Source: JBHYGK01 sp051859045
GTDB taxonomy: Bacteria > Pseudomonadota > Gammaproteobacteria > Xanthomonadales > Xanthomonadaceae
Direction of reading: 5' to 3'
Assembly (NCBI GenBank): GCA_051859045.1
Contig: JBHYGK010000012.1
Span: 124,001 to 188,000, forward strand
DNA length: 64,000 nucleotides
In this document: positions 10,748-18,270 of the stretch, one piece after another
Position numbering within the stretch: the stretch's first letter is position 1
Layout: each line of letters begins with the position of its first letter
Notes under the pieces: model-generated
Databases searched by the model: none
What the model saw: only the letters and a program-made list of their open reading frames with translations
Told to the model about the DNA's origin: nothing
Position numbers and translations under genes: made by a program

Positions 10748-11859
10748 TGGCGTTCACCGCGGTCGACCACGCGCACATGGCGCTGGCCCTGCGGCTGGCC
10801 GAGCGCGGCGCCTACACCACCCGGCCCAACCCGATGGTGGGCTGCGTGATCGCGCACGGCGCCGAGGTGGTGGGCACCGGCTGGCACCAGCGCGCCGGCG
10901 AGCCGCACGCCGAGGTGTTCGCGCTGCGCGAGGCCGGCGAGCGCGCCGGCGGCGCCACCGCCTACGTCACCCTCGAGCCCTGCGCCCACCACGGCCGCAC
11001 GCCGCCCTGCGCCGACGCGCTGGTGGCCGCCGGCGTCACCCGGGTGGTGGCGGCGGTGCGCGATCCCTTCGACAAGGTGGCCGGGCAGGGCTTCAGCAAG
11101 CTCACCGCGGCCGGCATCGAGGTGGAGAGCGGGCTGATGGAGCGCGAGGCGCGCCACCTCAACCGCGGCTTCTTCTCGCGCCTGGAGCGCGCCCGGCCCT
11201 GGGTGCGGGTGAAGCTGGCGATGAGCCTCGACGGCCGCACCGCGCTGGCCGACGGCGAATCGAAGTGGATCACCGGCGAGGCCGCCCGCGAGGACGTGCA
11301 GCGCTGGCGCGCCCGGGCCGGCGCGGTGATGACCGGCCTGGGCACCGTGCTGGCCGACGACCCGCGCCTGACCGTGCGCCTGCCGCCCGGCCCCGACGGC
11401 GAGCCGGTGCCGTTCGCGCCGCCCGTGCGCGTGGTGATGGACACCCGCGGCCAGCTGCCGGCCGGCTGCCACCTGCTCACCGACGGCGCCGCGCCCACCC
11501 TGGCGGTCACCGCCGAGGACGTGGTGCCGGCCTACGGCGACGACGTGCAGGCCTTCGCGGTGCGCCGGCTCGGCGCGCACCTCGACCTGGGCGCGGTGCT
11601 GGCCCAGCTGGCCCAGCGCGGCATCAACGAGGTCCAGGTCGAGGCCGGCGCGCTGCTGGCCGGCGGCCTGCTCAAGGCCGGGCTGGTGGACGAGCTGCTG
11701 CTGTACGTCGCGCCGGTGCTGCTCGGCGACCAGGGCCGGCCGCTGCTGGCCGGGCTCGACGTCGCCAGCATGACCCAGCGTTTCGGCCTCGACCTGCTTG
11801 AGACCCGCCAGCTCGGCCCCGACCTCCGCCTGACGCTGAGGCCCGCCGCCGCCGGCTGA
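10747..11859 (+). CDS. ribD: Bifunctional riboflavin deaminase/reductase RibD
   Basis: A 370-residue enzyme carrying out the second and third steps from GTP to riboflavin. The N-terminal cytidine-deaminase-like domain has the zinc and proton-transfer residues HAE (54-56) and PCAHHGRTPPC. The C-terminal reductase domain opens VRVKLAMSLDGRTAL and has GxGTVLADDPRL. In the late motif usually written EGGP, the sequence here is QVEAGALLAGGLL, a mild variation. The start overlaps the GNAT stop. The 117 bp to ribE holds no recognisable FMN riboswitch. Confidence 0.96.
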   Translation: MAFTAVDHAHMALALRLAERGAYTTRPNPMVGCVIAHGAEVVGTGWHQRAGEPHAEVFALREAGERAGGATAYVTLEPCAHHGRTPPCADALVAAGVTRVVAAVRDPFDKVAGQGFSKLTAAGIEVESGLMEREARHLNRGFFSRLERARPWVRVKLAMSLDGRTALADGESKWITGEAAREDVQRWRARAGAVMTGLGTVLADDPRLTVRLPPGPDGEPVPFAPPVRVVMDTRGQLPAGCHLLTDGAAPTLAVTAEDVVPAYGDDVQAFAVRRLGAHLDLGAVLAQLAQRGINEVQVEAGALLAGGLLKAGLVDELLLYVAPVLLGDQGRPLLAGLDVASMTQRFGLDLLETRQLGPDLRLTLRPAAAG

Positions 11860-11976
11860 GCCCGCCTGCGCGCGGGCCTCACCGCGCCGCGGGCATGCTG
11901 CCGCGCGATCGCACCCCGCCCCCGCCTTCCCCTCCCGGCCGCGCCCCGCGCCGCCGCCATGCGCCAAGGACACCCC

Positions 11977-12618
11977 ATGTTCACCGGACTCATCGAAGCC
12001 GTCGGCCACCTCCAGGCGCGCGAGCCGCGCGGCGGCGACCAGCGCCTGACCTTCGCCGTCGGCGCGCTGCCCTTCGCCGACGTGGCGCTGGGCGAGAGCA
12101 TCGCGGTCAACGGCTGCTGCCTGACCGTGGTGGCCTTCGACGCCGCCTCGTTCGCCGCCGACCTCAGCAACGAGACCCTCGCGCTGACCACGCTGGGCGG
12201 GCTGCCGATCGGCGCGGCGCTGAACCTCGAGCGCGCGATGCGCCCCAGCGACCGCCTCGGCGGCCACCTGGTGGCCGGGCACGTCGATGGCCTCGGCGCC
12301 GTGGTGTCGGTGTACGAGGACGCGCGCTCGCAGCGCTGGCGCTTCCGCGCCCCCGACGCGCTGGCGCGCTACCTGGCGCCGAAGGGCTCGATCTGCGTGG
12401 ACGGCGTCAGCCTGACCGTCAACGCGGTGGAGGGCGCGGAGTTCGAGGTCAACCTCGTGCCGCACACGCTCGCGCACACCGCCTTCCACGCCACCGCGCC
12501 CGGCGCGGCGGTGAACCTCGAGGTCGACCTGGTGGCGCGCTACGTCGAGCGCCTGCTGCTCGGCGGCGTGGTGCCGGGGGCCGGGATGCCGGCCGCGGCG
12601 ACGGGGGAGGGCGCCTGA
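11977..12618 (+). CDS. ribE: Riboflavin synthase, alpha subunit
   Basis: A 213-residue enzyme that dismutates two 6,7-dimethyl-8-ribityllumazine molecules to riboflavin. ATG 11977 gives the invariant MFTGLIEAVG and has AAGGA 6 bp upstream, so the in-frame ATG at 11959 is unlikely. Two lumazine-binding barrel repeats are visible: VNGCCLTV in the first, then GGHLVAGHVDG and VDGVSLTVN in the second. The stop overlaps the ribB start (TGATG). Some nomenclatures call this gene ribC. Confidence 0.96.
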   Translation: MFTGLIEAVGHLQAREPRGGDQRLTFAVGALPFADVALGESIAVNGCCLTVVAFDAASFAADLSNETLALTTLGGLPIGAALNLERAMRPSDRLGGHLVAGHVDGLGAVVSVYEDARSQRWRFRAPDALARYLAPKGSICVDGVSLTVNAVEGAEFEVNLVPHTLAHTAFHATAPGAAVNLEVDLVARYVERLLLGGVVPGAGMPAAATGEGA

Positions 12619-13724
12619 TGGCCTTCGCGAGCGTGCCCGAGCTGCTGGAGGAGATCCGCGCCGGCCGGATGGTGGTGATCGTCGACGACGAGGACCGCGA
12701 GAACGAGGGCGACCTGATCATGGCGGCGGAGCTGGTGAAGCCGTCGGACATCAACTTCATGGTCACCCACGCCCGCGGCCTGGTCTGCCTGAGCCTGCTG
12801 CGCGAGCGCTGCCGCCAGCTCGGCCTGGCGCCGATGGTGCAGTCCAACCACTCGCCCTACCACACCAACTTCACCGTCTCGATCGAGGCCGCCGAGGGCG
12901 TCACCACCGGCATCTCGGCCTACGACCGCGCGCACACCATCCGCACCGCGGTGCGCCCCGACGCCACCGCCGCCGACCTGGTGCAGCCCGGCCACGTGTT
13001 CCCGCTGATGAGCCAGCCCGGCGGCGTGCTCACCCGCGCCGGCCACACCGAGGCCACCACCGACCTGGCGATGCTGGCGGGGCTGGAGCCGGCCGGCGTG
13101 CTGGTCGAGATCCTCAACCCCGACGGCTCGATGGCGCGCCGCCCCGAGCTCGAGCGCTTCGCCGCCGAGCACGGCCTGAAGATCGGCTCGATCGAGCAGC
13201 TCATCCGCCACCGCCTGGCCACCGAGCCCACGATCGAGCGCGTGGACGAGCGCGACATCGACACCGCCCACGGCGCGTTCCGCCTGCTGACCTACCGCGA
13301 CCGCCTGACCCGCGAGCTGCACTTCGCGCTGGCCCTGGGCGATCCGGGCGGCGCCGAGCCGGTGCTGGTACGGGTGCACGTGAAGAACCCGCTGTCGGAC
13401 GTGCTGGGCTGGCGCCGGCCGGACTTCGGCGTGGCCGTGGACGAGGCGCTGGCGCGGATCCGCGCCGAGGGCCGCGGCGTGCTGGTGGTGCTCAGCGAGC
13501 CCTCCACCCCCGACGCGCTGCTGGCCCGGGTGCGCGGCGAGCAGCCCGCGGCCGCGGCCGGCCCGCGCGGCGGCATCGCCGAGTGGCGCCGCAACGGTGC
13601 CGGCGGCCAGATCCTGGCCGACCTCGGCTGCACCCGCCTGCGCGTGCTGGGCACGCCGCGCAAGCAGGTGGGCCTGGCCGGCTTCGGGCTGGAGGTGGTG
13701 GAGTACATCGACCCGCAGGGCTGA
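12618..13724 (+). CDS. ribB: 3,4-dihydroxy-2-butanone-4-phosphate synthase with degenerate GTP cyclohydrolase II domain
   Basis: A 368-residue protein. Residues 1-200 are an intact RibB that makes the four-carbon precursor of lumazine, with DDEDRENEGD, THARGLVCL and HTEATTDLA. Residues about 207-368 align with GTP cyclohydrolase II, but the zinc site is gone: the usual HSECLTGDVFGSxRCDC region reads HVKNPLSDVLGWRRPDF, and RQEGRGIGL reads SEPSTPDAL. The second half should therefore be inactive, matching described RibB-X type proteins. The first step of the pathway would then need a separate ribA elsewhere. A 94-bp gap precedes ribH. Confidence 0.93.
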   Translation: MAFASVPELLEEIRAGRMVVIVDDEDRENEGDLIMAAELVKPSDINFMVTHARGLVCLSLLRERCRQLGLAPMVQSNHSPYHTNFTVSIEAAEGVTTGISAYDRAHTIRTAVRPDATAADLVQPGHVFPLMSQPGGVLTRAGHTEATTDLAMLAGLEPAGVLVEILNPDGSMARRPELERFAAEHGLKIGSIEQLIRHRLATEPTIERVDERDIDTAHGAFRLLTYRDRLTRELHFALALGDPGGAEPVLVRVHVKNPLSDVLGWRRPDFGVAVDEALARIRAEGRGVLVVLSEPSTPDALLARVRGEQPAAAAGPRGGIAEWRRNGAGGQILADLGCTRLRVLGTPRKQVGLAGFGLEVVEYIDPQG

Positions 13725-13777
13725 GCCCGTCGGGCGGCGGGCGGCGAAGGCCGCCCGGGGCCGACGCGGGGGCGGCC

Positions 13778-13786
13778 TGCTACACT
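13778..13786 (+). promoter_or_regulatory. Putative extended -10 promoter of ribH
   Basis: TGC followed by TACACT forms an extended -10 element 32 bp upstream of the ribH ATG, within the 94-bp ribB-ribH gap. It suggests an internal promoter for ribH-nusB-thiL-pgpA. No clear -35 is seen. Confidence 0.45.
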
Positions 13787-13818
13787 GCGCGCCCCCGAGC
13801 ACCACCCCAGGCCCTGCC

Positions 13819-14286
13819 ATGCCCCGCTTCGAAGGCGACCTGCGCCGTCCCAAGGACGCGCGCTTCGCGATCATCGTCAGCCGTTGGAACCCGCGCATCA
13901 CCGACGCCCTGCTCGACGGCGCCCTGAAGGCCTTCGCGGCCCACGGCGTGCCGGCCGACGCCATCGACGTCGTCCGCGTGCCCGGCGCCTGGGAGATCCC
14001 GCAGGCCGCCGAGCTGCTGGCCGGCAAGGACGAGCACCACGCCCTGGTGGCGCTGGGCTGCGTGGTCCGCGGCGACACCCGCCACTTCGAGCAGGTGGCC
14101 GACGGCTGCGCCGAGGCGCTGATGCGCCTGAGCCTGATCCACCGCCTGCCGGTGGCCAACGGCGTGCTGGCGGTCGACGCCTTCGCCGACGCCGAGGCCC
14201 GCGCCGGCGGCGCGCACGGCAACAAGGGCGAGGAGGCCGCGATGGTCGCCCTCGAGATGTCGCACCTCTTCGAGCAGCTGGCATGA
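13819..14286 (+). CDS. ribH: 6,7-dimethyl-8-ribityllumazine synthase
   Basis: A 155-residue enzyme that condenses the RibD product with dihydroxybutanone phosphate and assembles into icosahedral or pentameric particles. Family motifs are FAIIVSRWNPRITDALLDGA at the N-terminus, RVPGAWEIPQAA, ALGCVVRGDTRHFE with the catalytic histidine, and NKGEEAAMVALEM near the C-terminus. The usual length is about 155. The stop overlaps the nusB start (ATGA), the common ribH-nusB coupling. Confidence 0.97.
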   Translation: MPRFEGDLRRPKDARFAIIVSRWNPRITDALLDGALKAFAAHGVPADAIDVVRVPGAWEIPQAAELLAGKDEHHALVALGCVVRGDTRHFEQVADGCAEALMRLSLIHRLPVANGVLAVDAFADAEARAGGAHGNKGEEAAMVALEMSHLFEQLA

Positions 14287-14750
14287 GCGCCCCGCGCCGG
14301 ACCGACGGCGTCGACCCGGCCGCGCGCTCGCGCGCCCGTCGCCGCGCCCTGCAGGCCGTCTACGCCTGGCAGCTCTCGGGCACCTCGATCCCGATGCTGA
14401 TCGCGCAGTTCGAGCGCGAGCAGGACATGGAGATCGCCGACCAGGAGTACTTCGAGGCCCTGGTGATCGGCGTCGCCGAGCACCGCGCGGCGTTCGACGA
14501 GGTGCTCTCGCGCTACCTCGACCGCACCATCGAGCAGGTCGACCCGATCGAGCGCGCGGTGCTGCGCATTGCCGCCTACGAGCTGGCGCACCGCGTCGAC
14601 GTGCCCTACCGCGTCGTGATCAACGAGGCGATCGAGACCACCAAGCGCTTCGGCGCCGAGCACGGCCACACCTTCGTCAACGGCGTGCTCGACAAGGCCG
14701 CCCACGAGTGGCGCGCGGCCGAGATCCAGGCCGCCGGCCGACGCGGCTGA
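14283..14750 (+). CDS. nusB: Transcription antitermination factor NusB
   Basis: A 155-residue all-helical RNA-binding protein that works with NusE/S10 on boxA of rRNA operons. Seen are the Arg-rich N-terminus RSRARRRALQAVYAWQ, the central DRTIEQVDPIERAVLRIAAYEL and VVINEAIETTKRFG, and the C-terminal FVNGVLDKAA. All are hallmarks of the family. Its ATG overlaps the ribH stop and thiL follows 13 bp later. Confidence 0.97.
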   Translation: MSAPRRTDGVDPAARSRARRRALQAVYAWQLSGTSIPMLIAQFEREQDMEIADQEYFEALVIGVAEHRAAFDEVLSRYLDRTIEQVDPIERAVLRIAAYELAHRVDVPYRVVINEAIETTKRFGAEHGHTFVNGVLDKAAHEWRAAEIQAAGRRG

Positions 14751-14763
14751 GGCGGGGCCGGCG

Positions 14764-15864
14764 ATGACCGGCGAGTTCGACCTGGTCGGCCGGGTGCGCG
14801 ACCGCCTCGCGGCGCGCGGCGCGCCGTCCACCGGCGTGGTGCTCGGGATCGGCGACGACGCCGCGCTGCTGGCGCCGCCCCCGGCGGGCCCCGACGGCCG
14901 CCCGATGCTGCTGGCGGTCAGCACCGACACCCTCAACGCCGGCGTGCACTTCCCGCACGCCACCGCGCCGGCCGACGTCGGCCACAAGGCGCTGGCCGTC
15001 AACCTCAGCGACCTCGCCGCGATGGGCGCCGCGCCCGCGTGGTGCACGCTGGCGCTGAGCCTGCCCGACGGCGACGCGGCCTGGCTGGACGGCTTCCTCG
15101 ACGGCTTCCTCGCGCTGGCCGACGCGCACGGCCTGGCCCTGGTCGGCGGCGACACCACCCGCGGGCCGCTCGCGATCACCGTCACCATCGCCGGGCACGT
15201 GCCCGCGGGCGCGGCGCTGCGCCGCGACGGCGCGCGCGCCGGCGACGAGGTGTGGGTGACCGGCACGCTCGGCGACGCCGCGGCGGGCCTGGCGCTGGCG
15301 CTGGGCGAGGCGACGGGCGAGGTGTCGGGCGGGGCCCTCGCGCCCGCCGACGCGCGCTTCCTGCGCGGCCGCCTCGACCGGCCCACGCCGCGCGTCGCCG
15401 CCGGCCTGGCGCTGCGCGGGCTGGCCAGCGCGGCGCTCGACCTCAGCGACGGCCTGCTGGCCGACCTCGGCCACCTGCTGGCGGCCTCCGGCGTCGGCGC
15501 GGAGCTCGAGGCCGACGCGCTGCCGTTCTCGCCGGCGCTGGCGGCCTATGTCGCCGCCCGGGTGCAGGCGCGCGAGCAGGCGCTGGCCGGGGTCGCCGAC
15601 GCCGGCGCGCCGTCCGCGCAGGCCGCGGCCGCCGCGCTGCGCCGCCGCCTGCAGCTCGCCGGCGGCGACGACTACGAGCTGTGCTTCAGCGCGCCGCCCG
15701 CCGCGGCCGACGCGGTGCGGGCGGCGCTGGCCGCGGCCGGCGCCACCGCCACCCGGATCGGCCGCCTCGTCCCGACGCCCGGCCTGCGCCTGCGCGCCGC
15801 CGACGGCCTCCCGCTTCCCGTCCCGGCCCGCGCCGGCTGGGACCACTTCGGATCGCCCGCCTGA
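14764..15864 (+). CDS. thiL: Thiamine-monophosphate kinase
   Basis: A 366-residue enzyme that makes thiamine pyrophosphate from thiamine monophosphate and ATP (PurM/AIR-synthase fold). Motifs are the N-terminal GEFDLVGRV, GIGDDAALL with metal-binding aspartates, LAVNLSDLAAMGAAP, GGDTTRGP, ALDLSDGLLADLGHL and the late LAGGDDYELCF. It is slightly longer than E. coli ThiL (325), with an Ala-rich insert near residues 265-290. The stop overlaps the pgpA start. Confidence 0.96.
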   Translation: MTGEFDLVGRVRDRLAARGAPSTGVVLGIGDDAALLAPPPAGPDGRPMLLAVSTDTLNAGVHFPHATAPADVGHKALAVNLSDLAAMGAAPAWCTLALSLPDGDAAWLDGFLDGFLALADAHGLALVGGDTTRGPLAITVTIAGHVPAGAALRRDGARAGDEVWVTGTLGDAAAGLALALGEATGEVSGGALAPADARFLRGRLDRPTPRVAAGLALRGLASAALDLSDGLLADLGHLLAASGVGAELEADALPFSPALAAYVAARVQAREQALAGVADAGAPSAQAAAAALRRRLQLAGGDDYELCFSAPPAAADAVRAALAAAGATATRIGRLVPTPGLRLRAADGLPLPVPARAGWDHFGSPA

Positions 15865-16352
15865 TGGCCCTGCTCAGCCTCCGCCGCACCGTCTCGCATC
15901 CCGCGCCGCTGCTTGCCACCGGCTTCGGCAGCGGGCTCTCGCCCTGGGCCCCGGGCACCGTCGGCACGGCGGTGGCGCTGCTGCCGTGGTGGTTCCTGCA
16001 GGCGCTGCCGGCCTGGCAGTACGCGCTGGTGCTGGCCGTCGCGTTCGCGATCGGCGTGTGGGCGGCGGACTGGGTGATCCGCGAGACCGGCGTGCAGGAC
16101 CCGGGCCTGGTCGTATGGGACGAGTTCGTGGGCGTGTGGATCACGCTGGCCGCGACCGCGGGCGATCCCGCCTGGATGCTGGTGGGCTTCGCGGTGTTCC
16201 GGGTGTTCGACATCTGGAAGCCGTGGCCGATCGGCTGGATCGACGCGCGGGTGAAGGGCGGCTTCGGCGCGATGCTCGACGACGCGCTGGCCGGCGCGTT
16301 CGGCCTGGCCGCGATGCTGGCGCTGCAGGCGGGCTGGCGCGCGCTGGGCTGA
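15864..16352 (+). CDS. pgpA: Phosphatidylglycerophosphatase A
   Basis: A 162-residue inner-membrane phosphatase that converts phosphatidylglycerophosphate to phosphatidylglycerol. Family motifs are FGSGLSPWAPGTVGT near residues 21-35, VVWDEFVGVW around the conserved acidic pair, and GAMLDDALAGAFG near the C-terminus. Three to four membrane segments are visible. It is the last gene of the rib-nusB-thiL run and shares TGATG with thiL. It is convergent with the FAD oxidase gene, 51 bp away, with no clear terminator between. Confidence 0.95.
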   Translation: MALLSLRRTVSHPAPLLATGFGSGLSPWAPGTVGTAVALLPWWFLQALPAWQYALVLAVAFAIGVWAADWVIRETGVQDPGLVVWDEFVGVWITLAATAGDPAWMLVGFAVFRVFDIWKPWPIGWIDARVKGGFGAMLDDALAGAFGLAAMLALQAGWRALG

Positions 16353-16403
16353 GGCGGGGCCGCCCGGGGCGGGCGCGCGGGCCCTGGCCTGCGCGCGGGG
16401 CGC

Positions 16404-17816
16404 TCAGTCCGGCAGCACCTTGCCCGGGTTGAGCAGGCCGTCGGGATCGAACTGCGCCTTCACCGCGCGCATCAGCGCCAGCGTCTCCGGCGCGATGGCC
16501 TCGGCCATGAACCCGCGCTTGGCCAGCCCGATGCCGTGCTCGCCCGAGAGCAGGCCGTCGAGCGCCAGCACCGTGCGGAACACCCGCGCCATCGCGTCCT
16601 CGGCGCGCGCGGCCTGGCCGGCGTCGGCCGGGTCGTAGAGCAGGTTCACGTGCAGGTTGCCGTTGCCGGCGTGGCCGAAGCACACGATCGGCAGCCCGAC
16701 CTCGGCCGACAGCGCCTGCACCGCGTCCACCAGCGCGGGGATGCGCGACACCGGCACCACCACGTCCTCGTTGATCTTGCCCGGCGCGAGGGTGCGCAGC
16801 GCCGGGCTGAGCGCCTTGCGCGCGGCCCACAGGCGCTCGCGCGCGGCCTCGTCCGGCGCGTCGTCGAGCGCCAGCAGCCCGGGGCCGGCGGCCGCGGCCC
16901 GCAGCGCCGCGACGGCGGCCGGCAGCTCGGCCTCGGTGCCGTCGGCCTCGATCATCAGCAGCGCGCCGGCCTCGGGCAGGTCGGCCCGGCCGACCTCGCG
17001 GGCCAGGCGCACGCAGGCGGCGTCCATGAACTCGAGCATCGACGGCGTCACCGGCTGCGCCATCAGCCGCGCCACCGCGGCGGCCGCGCTGGCGACGTCG
17101 GCGTAGAGCGCGCGCAGCGCCCGGCGCGCCGGCGGCAGCGGCAGCAGCTTCAGGCTGGCCTCGACCACCAGCGCCAGCGTGCCTTCGCTGCCGACGAGGA
17201 AGCGGGTGAAGTCGTAGCCGGTGGCGCCCTTGGTGGTGGGCGCGCCGGTGCGGATCAGCGCGCCGGTGCCGGTGACCGCGGCCAGCGCCAGCACCGCGTC
17301 GCGGCTGGCGCCGTACTTCACCGCGCGCGGGCCGCCGGCGTTGCAGGCGAGGTTGCCGCCGACGGTGGAGAACGGCGCGCTGGTGGGGTCGGGCGCCCAG
17401 AACATGCCGTGCGCGGCCAGCGCGGCCTGCAGGTCGCCGTTGAGCACGCCCGGCTGCACGACGGCCACGCGGTCGCCGGGGCGGATGGCGAGGATGCGGT
17501 CCATGCGCTCGAACGAGACCACCAGCGCGCCGGTGGGCGGCACGCTGGCGCCGGTGGTGTTGGTGCCGCGGCCGCGCGCGACGATGGGCACGCGGTGCGC
17601 GCGGCAGGCGCGCACGATGGCCTGCACCTGGTCGGCGTCGACGGGCAGGGCCACGCCGCCGGGCTGGCCCTGGCGGCGGGAGTTGTCGTAGCCGTAGGCG
17701 TGGCGCTCGGCCGGATCCAGCAGCAGGCCGCCGGGGCCGAGCAGCGCGGCGAGCGCGCGCGCGAGGGCCGCGGGCAGCTCGGCGGCGGGCATGGGCGAGG
17801 CGGGCGGGGCGGGCAT
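16404..17816 (-). CDS. FAD-linked oxidase (GlcD/D-lactate/D-2-hydroxyacid dehydrogenase family)
   Basis: A flavoenzyme of 470 residues when started at ATG 17816, 16 bp after yraN; ATG 17792 is an alternative. The FAD-binding PCMH domain shows VPIVARGRGTNTTGASVP, STVGGNLACNAGGPRAVKYG and GYDFTRFLVGSEGTL. The C-terminal domain has CFGHAGNGNLHVNLLY and LSGEHGIGLAKRGFM, typical of GlcD, Dld2 and D-2-hydroxyglutarate dehydrogenases. The exact substrate is not determinable. It is the third gene of the leftward lpoA-yraN unit. Confidence 0.9.
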   Translation of the reverse strand: MPAPPASPMPAAELPAALARALAALLGPGGLLLDPAERHAYGYDNSRRQGQPGGVALPVDADQVQAIVRACRAHRVPIVARGRGTNTTGASVPPTGALVVSFERMDRILAIRPGDRVAVVQPGVLNGDLQAALAAHGMFWAPDPTSAPFSTVGGNLACNAGGPRAVKYGASRDAVLALAAVTGTGALIRTGAPTTKGATGYDFTRFLVGSEGTLALVVEASLKLLPLPPARRALRALYADVASAAAAVARLMAQPVTPSMLEFMDAACVRLAREVGRADLPEAGALLMIEADGTEAELPAAVAALRAAAAGPGLLALDDAPDEAARERLWAARKALSPALRTLAPGKINEDVVVPVSRIPALVDAVQALSAEVGLPIVCFGHAGNGNLHVNLLYDPADAGQAARAEDAMARVFRTVLALDGLLSGEHGIGLAKRGFMAEAIAPETLALMRAVKAQFDPDGLLNPGKVLPD

Positions 17817-17832
17817 GCGGGGGGGGCTCGGC

Positions 17833-18270
17833 TCAGGCGGTGAACGCGGCGCGGTGCCACGCGAGCGTGGGGGCGTCGGCGGGGCCGTCGAGGGCGACGA
17901 CGTCGAAGCGGCAGGGCAGCGCGGCCATGCCCGGATGATGCGCGAGCCAGGCCCCGGCCGCACGCACCAGCCGGCGCTGCTTGCCCGCCTGCACCGAGGC
18001 CCCGGCGCCGCCGTGCCCGCGGGCGCCGCGGAAGCGCACCTCGACGAACACCAGCGCGGAGCCGTCGCGCATCACCAGGTCGATCTCGCCGACGCGGAAG
18101 CGCGCGTTGCGCGCCACCAGCACCAGGCCCGCGGCCTGCAGGTGGGCCAGCGCGCGGTCTTCGCCGGCGGCGCCGTCGGCGCGACGGGTGCGCGCGGCCT
18201 CGCGGCGGCGCGCGGCCGCGCCGGGCGTGCCCTCCGCGAGCCGGCCGTCAGCGGGCGCCTGGCGCCGCAC
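17833..18270 (-). CDS. yraN: YraN family (UPF0102) endonuclease-like protein
   Basis: A 145-residue protein whose central segment GEIDLVMRDGSALVFVEVR carries the acidic E-D-E-V-x-R pattern of the restriction-endonuclease-like UPF0102 fold. An Arg-rich stretch precedes GEDRALAHLQAAGL. The start shown is GTG 18270, inside the 3' end of lpoA (23-bp overlap); a later start is possible since residues 1-30 are low complexity. The order lpoA-yraN is conserved in gammaproteobacteria. The physiological role is not established. Confidence 0.88.
   Translation of the reverse strand: MRRQAPADGRLAEGTPGAAARRREAARTRRADGAAGEDRALAHLQAAGLVLVARNARFRVGEIDLVMRDGSALVFVEVRFRGARGHGGAGASVQAGKQRRLVRAAGAWLAHHPGMAALPCRFDVVALDGPADAPTLAWHRAAFTA

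Noticed and set aside
11860..11976. FMN riboswitch in front of ribE
   Set aside because: The 117-bp gap is only GC-rich spacer; none of the conserved RFN-element blocks is present.
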